Below the pieces are notes generated by a model. The model was not told where the DNA came from and searched no databases. It saw only the letters and a list, made by a program, of their open reading frames with translations. A DNA stretch of 64,000 nt from Chitinophaga sp. GbtcB8 (GTDB taxonomy: Bacteria > Bacteroidota > Bacteroidia > Chitinophagales > Chitinophagaceae), in assembly GCF_019091455.1 (NCBI RefSeq), contig NZ_JAGXJN010000003.1, positions 1 to 64,000 of the forward strand, given 5' to 3'. Positions 44,011-52,752 of the stretch are shown here, piece after piece (position 1 is the stretch's first letter; every line of letters begins with the position of its first letter). A program made the translations under genes and the position numbers.

Positions 44011-45043
44011 TCACAAACCAATAATAGGAATTACCATGGGCGACCCGGCCAGCATTGGGCCGGAGATTGCGGTGAAAGCGCTGTTGAACGAGAATATACA
44101 CGCCATTTGCCGCCCCTTGCTGGTGGGCGATGCAGCAGTGTTCCGCGATATTATTACCCGCCTGGGCTTGCCCGCCACGGTAAACGCTATTCAGCATGCA
44201 GCCGAAGCAAAATTCCGGTTACAGCAAATAGATGTGATTGACCTGCAGAATGTGAACATGGCGGCGCTGGAGTTCGGAAAGGTATCTGCCATGGCAGGTA
44301 ATGCCGCTTTTGAAGCAGTGAAAAAAGTAATTGATATGGCCATGGCCGGGGAAATAGCAGCCACGGTCACCGGCCCTATTAATAAAAAATCCATTAACGA
44401 AGCAGGCCATCACTTTGCCGGGCATACAGAAATATATGCGCATTTCACCGGCACTAAAAAATACGCTATGCTGCTGGTAGAGGAGCACCTGAAGGTGATC
44501 CATGTATCCACCCACGTATCCTTGCGGCAAGCCTGCGACCTGGTAAAGAAAGACCGCATACTGGAAGTAACGGAGCTGCTGCGCAATGGTTTAATACAGC
44601 TGAATGAGACGAATTTGAAAATAGGCATTGCCGGCTTAAACCCGCATGCAGGGGATGCCGGTTTGTTTGGTACGGAGGATGACATGGAAATATTGCCTGC
44701 CGTGGAAGAAGCCCGCCGCCTGGGTTACGAGGTAGACGGCCCTGTGCCGCCGGATACTTTATTTGCCAAAGCAGCTACCGGTTATTACGGCGGTATTGTA
44801 GCCATGTATCATGACCAGGGGCATATTCCATTCAAGCTCTCCGGTTTTAAATGGAATGCGGAAAAACAACAGATGGATAGCGTGAAAGGGGTGAACATCA
44901 CCATGGGCCTGCCCATTATCCGCACTTCTGTAGACCATGGCACTGCGTTTGAAATTGCCGGAAAAGGCATTGCCAGCGCAGATGCTATGTTACTGGCCAT
45001 TGAATCTGCTGTACAGTTATCTAAAAACAGGCAGCCCTTATGA
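44003..45043 (+). CDS. pdxA2: PdxA-family dehydrogenase (PdxA2, four-carbon acid phosphate type)
   Basis: A 346-residue metal-dependent dehydrogenase. GITMGDPASIGPEI at the start, AGHTEIYAHFTG (about 137-148), HVSTHVSLRQA and MYHDQGHIPFK (about 263-273) with metal-binding histidines mark the PdxA family. True PdxA acts in vitamin B6 synthesis, but copies beside DUF1537 kinases (PdxA2) are known to oxidise and decarboxylate 4-phospho-threonate or 4-phospho-erythronate to dihydroxyacetone phosphate. The next gene is such a kinase and overlaps by 4 bp, so that role is favoured. Confidence 0.93.
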   Translation: MTDHKPIIGITMGDPASIGPEIAVKALLNENIHAICRPLLVGDAAVFRDIITRLGLPATVNAIQHAAEAKFRLQQIDVIDLQNVNMAALEFGKVSAMAGNAAFEAVKKVIDMAMAGEIAATVTGPINKKSINEAGHHFAGHTEIYAHFTGTKKYAMLLVEEHLKVIHVSTHVSLRQACDLVKKDRILEVTELLRNGLIQLNETNLKIGIAGLNPHAGDAGLFGTEDDMEILPAVEEARRLGYEVDGPVPPDTLFAKAATGYYGGIVAMYHDQGHIPFKLSGFKWNAEKQQMDSVKGVNITMGLPIIRTSVDHGTAFEIAGKGIASADAMLLAIESAVQLSKNRQPL

Positions 45044-46197
45044 TGGTAGTAATTGCAGATGACCTGACCGGCGCAGCGGAAATAGGCGGGTTGGCATTGA
45101 AGTACGGTTTAATGGCGGAGATCACCACCACGGTGAACCTGCGTTCCGATGCAGACCTGCTGATCATTGACACCGATACCCGCTCCCTGTCCAAATCCGC
45201 TGCCAAAGCAGTGATAACGGAAATATGCGCAGGGCTGAAAGAATTGCAGCCCACCTTACTGTTTAAAAAAATAGATTCTGTATTACGCGGTCATGTATTG
45301 GCGGAAATACAGCTGCAGCAGGAGCTATTGCAGCTGCCCAAAGCCCTGATAGTACCGGCTAACCCGGGATTGGGCAGAACCGTAGTGAATAACACTTATT
45401 TCCTAAACGGACGCCCCCTGCACCAGAGCAGCTTTTCGCAGGACCCGGAATTTCCGGTATTCAGCTCCGGCATAAGGGAGCTGCTGCAGGCAAAGGACGG
45501 GGATATACAGGTGCTGCCACACCATGCGCCACAACCGGGCGCCGGCATTGTGGTAGCGGAAGTGCAGGACAGTACGGACCTGGTTGCGTGGAGTAAAAAG
45601 CTGGATGCAAGTACACTGGTAGCCGGCGCCGCAGAATTTTTTGCCACTGTTCTGGAAGCAAGGAATATGCGCCCGGTGATCATGGAAAAAAGCAACGCTA
45701 CCCTGCACCCGCCTGCGTTGATGATCTGCGGCAGCGCATTTCATAAAAGCCGTGCATTTGTAAAGAAAATAGAGCAGGATGGATTTCCCGTAAGCTACAT
45801 GCCCGCTGCATTGGGTAATGCTATGGCAGATGCGCAATTATTTCAGCTTTGGATGGAAGACACATTGCAACAGCTGAAACAGGAAGGGAAAGTAAGCATA
45901 GCCGTACATCCGCAAATGGAGGATGATAAAGCGCATGCGCTGAACATACGGAACAAGATGGCGGAAGCAGCAGCCTTTATTGCAGGCCAGGCCACGCTGC
46001 ATGAAATACTGATAGAAGGCGGCTCCACGGCTGCTGCCGTAATGCGTAAGCTGGGTATTGACAGATTATACCCCACCATGGCGCTGGCGCCGGGGGTAAC
46101 GCGTATGCGCGTACAGGGTAACAAAGAATTGCATCTCACATTAAAACCAGGCAGCTATGAATGGCCGCCATTAGATCTTTTTCCACTCATGCAATAA
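45040..46197 (+). CDS. Four-carbon acid sugar kinase (DUF1537; DtnK/OtnK family)
   Basis: A 385-residue kinase. The N-terminal DUF1537 domain starts MVVIADDLTGAAEIGGLALKYGL and includes LLIIDTDTRS and LLFKKIDSVLRGHV; the C-terminal nucleotide-binding domain contains EILIEGGSTAAAVMRKLGIDRLYP and ends around the APGVTRMRV segment. Known relatives phosphorylate D-threonate, L-threonate or D-erythronate. With the PdxA2-like enzyme it would turn such an acid into dihydroxyacetone phosphate and CO2. The exact substrate cannot be read from sequence. Confidence 0.94.
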   Translation: MMVVIADDLTGAAEIGGLALKYGLMAEITTTVNLRSDADLLIIDTDTRSLSKSAAKAVITEICAGLKELQPTLLFKKIDSVLRGHVLAEIQLQQELLQLPKALIVPANPGLGRTVVNNTYFLNGRPLHQSSFSQDPEFPVFSSGIRELLQAKDGDIQVLPHHAPQPGAGIVVAEVQDSTDLVAWSKKLDASTLVAGAAEFFATVLEARNMRPVIMEKSNATLHPPALMICGSAFHKSRAFVKKIEQDGFPVSYMPAALGNAMADAQLFQLWMEDTLQQLKQEGKVSIAVHPQMEDDKAHALNIRNKMAEAAAFIAGQATLHEILIEGGSTAAAVMRKLGIDRLYPTMALAPGVTRMRVQGNKELHLTLKPGSYEWPPLDLFPLMQ

Positions 46198-46210
46198 GCA
46201 ATGCCACATT

Positions 46211-47788
46211 ATGAATACATCATTGCATATAATAGACCACGTCATCATTATTCTTTTACTGGTAACTACCATTTCCTTTGGATTTGTATTTGCCAGGAAA
46301 CAGAAAACCAGCCAGAATTATTTTTTAGCCAAGGGTAAAATTCCGGCCTGGGCGCTGGGCATGTCGCTGCTGGCCACCCTTATCAGCAGCGTAACTTTCC
46401 TGGCTTACCCCGGTACCGGTTATTCCTCTAACTGGATCTTACTGGTACAGGGCCTCATGGTGCCCATTGTATTAATATGCGTGATCTGGTTCATAGTACC
46501 GCTATACCGCAAGGTAATACGGTTAAGTACCTACGAATATTTTGAAAAACGCTTTGGTCCTTTTGCCCGGTATTACAGCTCCCTGGCCTTTGTGTTACGC
46601 CAGTTTTCAGGTATGGGCACCGTATTCTTTTTACTGGCGCTGGCCCTGCACAGCATTACAGGAGGCAATACCATAACGATTATACTGGTAGTTGGTTTGA
46701 TCATTATTGCGGTGAACTTGCTGGGCGGTATAGAAGCGGTAATATGGCTGGATGTATTCCAGGGATTTATGCTCTTTGCCACGGGCATCATCTGCATCAG
46801 TGTATTACTGTTTTCCGTGAAAGGCGGTTTGCCGGAGGTGTGGAAGGTAGCATCTGCCAATCACCGCACCGGTTTTGGCCCTTATGACGCAAGCCTTTCC
46901 CGGCTTACGTTCTGGGTAATGGCTATTAATGGTGCATTCTACGCCATTCAGAAGTATGGTACAGATCAAACAGTAGTGCAGCGTTATTTAACTGCCCGTA
47001 CAGATAAAGCTGCCATCAAAGCATCTTTAATGGGCATACTGCTTACTGTTCCGGTATGGACCTTATTTATGTTTATCGGTACCGCGCTGTTTGTATTCTA
47101 CACCCAGCAGCCCCTGCCCGTTGGTATGCAGCCGGATGGAGTGTTCCCTTATTTTATTGTAACACAATTGCCGGCGGGTGTGGTAGGTATTATCATTGCC
47201 GCTATGATCTCTGCCGCTATCTGCAGCCTGAGCGCCGATCTTAATTCCCTGGCCGCGGTAGGTGTGGAAGATTATTATAAAAAGATACGGCCCAACCGCA
47301 CTGATAAGGAATACCTGAAAGCCGGCAGGTGGCTGGTAGTAATATCCGGCTTACTGTCTATACTCATTGCTATGTTTTACATCAGCGCAGGTGATGAAGG
47401 CGTGCTGGGAATTATTTTCACCCTCTATGCTATCTTTTCCGGCGGCATTGTTGGCATTTTCCTGTTAGGATTGTTAAGCGCAAGGGCCAATAACCAGGGC
47501 ATTACCATTGCCATTATTGTATGCATATTATTTACCGCGTATGCCTTTCTTACTTCCACAGCCATTGGTTTAGGGGATCATAAAAAACTGCTGCTGGACC
47601 TGGGTAAATACAATTTTACCCATCATAAATTAATGCTGGGCGTATACAGCCATTTAATTGTAATAGGGGTAGGATATGTGGCCAGCCTGTTCTTTCCCAA
47701 ACCTGATATTGATAAGAGCCTGTTGTACAGCGGCTGGAGAGAGATCAGGCGCGCTGAAAAGCAGGAACAGATCGGAATGGAAATATAA
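46211..47788 (+). CDS. Sodium:solute symporter (SSS/SLC5 family)
   Basis: A 525-residue inner-membrane transporter with about 13-14 helices. KQKTSQNYFLAKGKIPAWALGMSLLATLISSVTFLAYPG at the N-terminus (residues about 26-65) is the standard SSS start, and the TDQTVVQRYLTARTDKAAIKASLMGIL segment and SAAICSLSADLNSLAAV are core motifs. It follows the kinase gene by 13 bp and is the likely inner-membrane importer of the acid used by the operon. Last gene before a 224-bp gap and the SusC gene. Confidence 0.95.
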   Translation: MNTSLHIIDHVIIILLLVTTISFGFVFARKQKTSQNYFLAKGKIPAWALGMSLLATLISSVTFLAYPGTGYSSNWILLVQGLMVPIVLICVIWFIVPLYRKVIRLSTYEYFEKRFGPFARYYSSLAFVLRQFSGMGTVFFLLALALHSITGGNTITIILVVGLIIIAVNLLGGIEAVIWLDVFQGFMLFATGIICISVLLFSVKGGLPEVWKVASANHRTGFGPYDASLSRLTFWVMAINGAFYAIQKYGTDQTVVQRYLTARTDKAAIKASLMGILLTVPVWTLFMFIGTALFVFYTQQPLPVGMQPDGVFPYFIVTQLPAGVVGIIIAAMISAAICSLSADLNSLAAVGVEDYYKKIRPNRTDKEYLKAGRWLVVISGLLSILIAMFYISAGDEGVLGIIFTLYAIFSGGIVGIFLLGLLSARANNQGITIAIIVCILFTAYAFLTSTAIGLGDHKKLLLDLGKYNFTHHKLMLGVYSHLIVIGVGYVASLFFPKPDIDKSLLYSGWREIRRAEKQEQIGMEI

Positions 47789-48012
47789 CACTAAGGAAAT
47801 AGCCTTCTATGCGGCATATAGCCCTGTAACATGCATGTGCAGGGGAGGGATTGTTTTTATCGCATGTTCAAATAACGGAAACCACGTCAGGTAACCTATG
47901 CAACTACACAGCTTATGATCTATTTGCCATACTGGGAGCTTTTCTGGGGCGCAGCCCAACAAACAGCTACCAGTGTATTTATGCTTAACCATTCTAAAAC
48001 AAATACTGCGTT

Positions 48013-51003
48013 ATGAAAAATAAAACCACGTTAGTATACTTATTTATTGTATTGCTGCTAGGCAGTTACACGCATGTAATGGCCCAGCAAAGAACCGTAA
48101 CCGGTAAGATCATTGACCAGGTTACCAAACAGCCGCTGCCCGGCGCCACGGTAAATATAAAAGGTACCTCGCAGGGCGCTGCCGCCAATGCCAGTGGCGT
48201 ATTCTCCATCCCGGTGCCGGGTGATAATACGGTGCTGGTGGTAACCTACATAGGTTACGGCACACAGGAGATCACGGTTGGTAAACAAACAGACCTGAAC
48301 ATTGCATTAAGCAATGCCATCTCCAACGTAAATGAGATAGTGGTGATCGGCTATGGGCAGGTGAAAAAGCGCGACCTTACCGGCGCTGTTGTATCCATAA
48401 AGGGCGATGAAACGGTAAAGGTGCCTGCCTCCAATGCCATTGAGGCCTTGCAGGGTAAAATTCCCGGTGCAGATATTTACCGTGACAATGGTTATGCAGG
48501 CGGCCAGTCGAACATACGTATACGGGGTACCCGTTCTATCGGTAACCCTGCCAGCTCAAACAATGTGTTATACATTGTAGATGGCGTGCAGGGCGTAAGT
48601 ATGTCGGACATTGACCCGAATGATATACAATCGGTAGATGTGCTGAAAGACGCTTCCTCTACCGCCATATACGGTTCGCGTGGCGCCAATGGCGTTATCA
48701 TCATCACTACCAAAAGAGGTACTACCGGTAAGCCGAAGCTAACCTTCAGCAGTTATGCCGGCGTTTCAGATGTGTCTAAGTATGGGCGCATGAAAAACGG
48801 GCCTGAGTATGTTGCGTTTAAGCGCGAAGCTTACCGTGCTGTAGGCACCTGGAACAGTGTTGCGGATGATCCGCTGATCTTTAACCAGAAAGAGCTGAAC
48901 GCCATTCAGAACCAGCAGTATATTAATTATCCCGATCTGATATTGCACCATGGTACCCAGCAGAACTACCAGGTAGGGGTGTCAGGCGGTACGGATAAAA
49001 CAAAGATCTATTTCTCTGCAGGATACTATCGTGAAAAGGGCATTTTAGCGGGCGATGATTATAAACGTTATACCGCACGTTTTAACCTGGATCAGACTAT
49101 TAACAGCTGGTTAAAGGTGGGTATCAGCAGCCAGTATGCGAATATTAATAATAATATACGCCGCGATCCTTTCAACGCTGCATCCAAAGCCATTCCCCTG
49201 GGCCTGCCTTATGACTCGGCGGGTAATGTGGTCATGTACACGGTAGACCGTTTGCAGATAAATCCATTGATAGATGAGCAGCCCGGCTCCTGGGCCGCCA
49301 ATACAAAGACCAACCGTTTTTCAGGCGCTGTCTATGCAGATATAACGCCGCTGAAAGGCCTGGATATCCGGTCCACTTTTTCTACTACGCAATGGAGCTC
49401 CGTAGCCGGGCAGTTTTATGGAAAAAACTCCATTAACGGCAATGGCGCCAATTCACAGGCCTCTGTTACCAATACGCAAAGTAATTTTATAAGCTGGGAA
49501 AACATCATCACCTATAACAAGGAAATAAAAGATCACGCCTTTACAGTTACAGGCGTAACCAGCTATATACAGAACATTGGTACCGGAAGTTATGCGCTTG
49601 CAAAGAACCAAACCTTTCCCTCACAGCTATGGTATAACCTGGCCGGCGCTACACAGTCGCCCGGTTATGGCAGTAACTACAACAAGTATGCATTATTATC
49701 ATTTACCGGCCGTATTAACTATAGCTACCAGGGCAAGTACCTGTTAACACTAACCGGCCGTAGTGATGGATCTTCCAAGCTGGGACCCGGTAACAAATGG
49801 GCTTTCTTCCCTTCAGTAGCGGGCGCATGGCGTGTGAGCGACGAGAACTTTATGAAAAAGCAGCGCCTGTTCAGCGAGCTGAAATTAAGAGTAGGCTACG
49901 GTATTTCCGGTAACGATGTAATTGCGCCTTACGCTACGCAAAATACTTTAACGCAGATCAAGTTCTCTTATGACGATACCAACCTGGCCCCCGCCTATAC
50001 CATTAATCCCAGTATTGGTAACAGCGATCTGAAATGGGAGCTGACTGCCACCACCAATATAGGCGTTGACTTTAGTTTGCTGAAAGACCGCATCAGTGGT
50101 ACGGTTGACTATTACGATGCGCGCACCTATAACCTGATATTCCCCTACACCATGCCAAGCAGCACAGGAGTATCCACCATCAGCCGTAATATAGGTAAGA
50201 CCAGCAACCGGGGCGTGGAAGTAAGCTTAACCACCAATAATATTGTGAGCCGTAACTTCCGCTGGACCTCTACCATCTCTTATGCACACAATAAAGAAAA
50301 AATTACAGAGCTGCCCAACGGCAATGTAATTGATAACGACTATCGCAAATCGCTGATCCTGGGACAGTCGCCCACCATTTATTATGACTACAAGAAACTG
50401 GGTATATGGCAAACCGGTGAAGCCGCGCAGGCCGCCCAGTATGATGCATTACCCGGTGATATTAAGCTAGCGGACATTTCAGGGCCGGATGGTAAACCGG
50501 ATGGGAAGATCACGGCAGCCGACCGTACCATTATAGGCACCCGTGTACCCAAATGGACGGGCGGTTTTAATAACAATTTTACCTACAGGAATTTTGACCT
50601 GAATATCTTGTTCATTGCCCGTGTAGGCCAGTGGATGAGCTCTGACTATTATGCCAAATATGTGCGCAACGGTTCCCAGAACGGATCGGCAGTGGATTAC
50701 TGGACACCGGAAAATCCCACGAACGCTTACCCGCGTCCGAATGCCACCCGCAGCTCATCAAACATCACCACTTTAACAGAGTATGAGAACTCTTATGTAA
50801 AGCTGCGCAACATTACGCTGGGTTACAATGTGCCTAAATCATTCATCAGCAGGGCAAAGATCGAGAACGTAAGGATCTATGTATCCGGTAAAAACCTATG
50901 GTTCTATTCCAGTAACAACAAAGACTTTGATCCGGAAAGTGAAGGGATCATTGACCAGCCTTTGAGCAAGCTGTTCGTGGCCGGTTTGAATGTTACATTT
51001 TAA
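48013..51003 (+). CDS. SusC/RagA-family TonB-dependent transporter (locus 3)
   Basis: A 996-residue outer-membrane protein: signal peptide (1-24, ending VMAQQ), carboxypeptidase-like domain (about 28-105; GKIIDQVTKQPLPGATVNIKGTSQG), plug with EIVVIGYGQVKKRDLTGAV, IRGTRSIG and IQSVDVLKDASSTAIYGSRGANGVIIITT, then barrel ending FVAGLNVTF. No STN domain, so control is probably by the LacI-type protein of the same region. It pairs with the SusD gene 19 bp downstream. Confidence 0.97.
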   Translation: MKNKTTLVYLFIVLLLGSYTHVMAQQRTVTGKIIDQVTKQPLPGATVNIKGTSQGAAANASGVFSIPVPGDNTVLVVTYIGYGTQEITVGKQTDLNIALSNAISNVNEIVVIGYGQVKKRDLTGAVVSIKGDETVKVPASNAIEALQGKIPGADIYRDNGYAGGQSNIRIRGTRSIGNPASSNNVLYIVDGVQGVSMSDIDPNDIQSVDVLKDASSTAIYGSRGANGVIIITTKRGTTGKPKLTFSSYAGVSDVSKYGRMKNGPEYVAFKREAYRAVGTWNSVADDPLIFNQKELNAIQNQQYINYPDLILHHGTQQNYQVGVSGGTDKTKIYFSAGYYREKGILAGDDYKRYTARFNLDQTINSWLKVGISSQYANINNNIRRDPFNAASKAIPLGLPYDSAGNVVMYTVDRLQINPLIDEQPGSWAANTKTNRFSGAVYADITPLKGLDIRSTFSTTQWSSVAGQFYGKNSINGNGANSQASVTNTQSNFISWENIITYNKEIKDHAFTVTGVTSYIQNIGTGSYALAKNQTFPSQLWYNLAGATQSPGYGSNYNKYALLSFTGRINYSYQGKYLLTLTGRSDGSSKLGPGNKWAFFPSVAGAWRVSDENFMKKQRLFSELKLRVGYGISGNDVIAPYATQNTLTQIKFSYDDTNLAPAYTINPSIGNSDLKWELTATTNIGVDFSLLKDRISGTVDYYDARTYNLIFPYTMPSSTGVSTISRNIGKTSNRGVEVSLTTNNIVSRNFRWTSTISYAHNKEKITELPNGNVIDNDYRKSLILGQSPTIYYDYKKLGIWQTGEAAQAAQYDALPGDIKLADISGPDGKPDGKITAADRTIIGTRVPKWTGGFNNNFTYRNFDLNILFIARVGQWMSSDYYAKYVRNGSQNGSAVDYWTPENPTNAYPRPNATRSSSNITTLTEYENSYVKLRNITLGYNVPKSFISRAKIENVRIYVSGKNLWFYSSNNKDFDPESEGIIDQPLSKLFVAGLNVTF

Positions 51004-51022
51004 TCATTAAAATCTGAAGAAA

Positions 51023-52729
51023 ATGATGAAGCTGCATATAAACAAGATAGTACTGCTGTTAATGGCAACATGCACTATAACAGCCTGCACTAAAAAGCTG
51101 GATGAATATAACCCGGGTGGCGCCACGGTAGAAAGCCTGTTCAATACCCCGGAAGGTTTTGAATCGGCCGTTACTGCTACGTATACCTATAACCGTAGCT
51201 TATTCGGTAAAGAAGAAGGTTATGCATTGCTGGAAGCCGGCACAGATATATGGACCAATGCTGCTTTTAATGGCAACACGGGCATTAACGGTATTTTTCC
51301 CAACACACCGCTTACCACTTACCAGGGGCTTATTTCCGATAACCTGTGGGTAAATACCAGTCTGTGGGTGCCCTGTTACGCGGCCATTAACCTGTGTAAT
51401 ACCGGCTTAAAACATATCAATGACGCCGGTTTGGCTGATACCCGTAAGCCGGTGCTGGAAGGGGAGCTGCGCTGTATGCGGGCCTGGTATTATTACCTGC
51501 TGGCAGAAGCATTTGGCCCGGTGAATTTTACGCTGGAGCCTACAGAAGGGATGCTTACAACCGCCAACCGTACCCCGGTTGAAAAAATATATGAGCAGAT
51601 CTTTGCCGACCTGCAGTTTGCAATAGATCACCTGCCATCCACCGCAGCTGATTACGGCCGCGCCACCAAACCGGTAGCAGAAGCATTAATGGCCCGTATA
51701 AACCTTACCCGCGGCAATAACCAGGCAGCCAGTAATTACGCAAGCAGCGTAATTAAAAATTACAAATTTTCACTGCTGCCTAATTATGCCGATCTGTGGA
51801 AGATGGAGAATGAAAAGAATGCAGAAGTAGTATGGGGCCTTAACTACTCCAAAAACCTGGAGGTGAATGCAGGCAGCAATGTAGGGCATAGCATGTTTGT
51901 AATGAACTATATTGACCAGCCGGGCATGCAGCCGGATGTGCCCAATGAAGTAGCCAATGTACGCTGGATGCCCACACAGTTCCTGCTGGATCTTTTTGAC
52001 GAAACATCCGATGCCCGTTTCAGCGCCTCTTTCAAACAGGCCTGGATAGCCAACAACAGCAAAACACTGCCTAAGTGGACCACCGCCGATGCAGCACAGA
52101 ACCCGGTGCTAGGCCCACTGGTAGGCAGCAATAAGTTTGAGGTGGGCGATACTGCATTATTTGTAAGCAAATACCCGGTTGATAATTTTCAGCAGAAATA
52201 CAGTACCCGTTACCGTTATACCACTTATGACCGGGATGATATCTATGATGCAAATGGCAAACCTAAGGACCGCTTCCACTACATTACCCTGCAGAAGTTT
52301 GCAGACCCTACCCGTGGATCAGCTACAGAGCCTCAAAGTTCCCGCGATGTTTTTTTAATACGCCTGGCTGAAATGTACCTGGTAGTGGCTGAAGCGCAAA
52401 TGAAGCTGGGCAAGCTGGATTCTGCCGCCCTGTACATCAATAACCTGCGCAAACGGGCCATTATTCCCGGAAAGGAAGCGGCTATGGAGGTGAAGCCGGC
52501 TGCTATTAATATAGATTTTATACTGGATGAACGTGCGCGCGAGCTTGCCGGTGAACAGCTGCGCTGGTTTGACCTGAAACGTACGGGCAAGCTGCTGGAG
52601 CGCGTGGGAGCGCATAACCCGGATGCAGCTGCTTACATAAAATCTTATCACATGCTGCGCCCCATACCACAGGCCCAGCTGGATGCAGTTACCAATAAAA
52701 GCGAGTTTAAACAGAACGATGGTTATTAA
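51023..52729 (+). CDS. SusD/RagB-family outer-membrane lipoprotein (locus 3)
   Basis: A 568-residue lipoprotein with lipobox cysteine at 22 (ITAC). TKKLDEYNPGGATVESLFNTPEGFESAVTATYTYNR, LRCMRAWYYYLLAEAFGPVNFTLEP and the C-terminal FLIRLAEMYLVVAEAQMKLGKLDSAALYINNLRKRA, FILDERARELAGEQLRWFDLKRTGKL and SEFKQNDGY are classic SusD segments. It captures the polysaccharide for the SusC barrel. The lyase gene lies 23 bp downstream in the same operon. Confidence 0.97.
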   Translation: MMKLHINKIVLLLMATCTITACTKKLDEYNPGGATVESLFNTPEGFESAVTATYTYNRSLFGKEEGYALLEAGTDIWTNAAFNGNTGINGIFPNTPLTTYQGLISDNLWVNTSLWVPCYAAINLCNTGLKHINDAGLADTRKPVLEGELRCMRAWYYYLLAEAFGPVNFTLEPTEGMLTTANRTPVEKIYEQIFADLQFAIDHLPSTAADYGRATKPVAEALMARINLTRGNNQAASNYASSVIKNYKFSLLPNYADLWKMENEKNAEVVWGLNYSKNLEVNAGSNVGHSMFVMNYIDQPGMQPDVPNEVANVRWMPTQFLLDLFDETSDARFSASFKQAWIANNSKTLPKWTTADAAQNPVLGPLVGSNKFEVGDTALFVSKYPVDNFQQKYSTRYRYTTYDRDDIYDANGKPKDRFHYITLQKFADPTRGSATEPQSSRDVFLIRLAEMYLVVAEAQMKLGKLDSAALYINNLRKRAIIPGKEAAMEVKPAAINIDFILDERARELAGEQLRWFDLKRTGKLLERVGAHNPDAAAYIKSYHMLRPIPQAQLDAVTNKSEFKQNDGY

Positions 52730-52752
52730 AGCACAAATAATATATGCCTGAT

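Noticed and set aside
44003-45043. Vitamin B6 biosynthesis role for the PdxA-family gene
   Set aside because: It is locked in an operon with a DUF1537 kinase, a sugar-acid lyase and a symporter, which fits PdxA2-type catabolism better.
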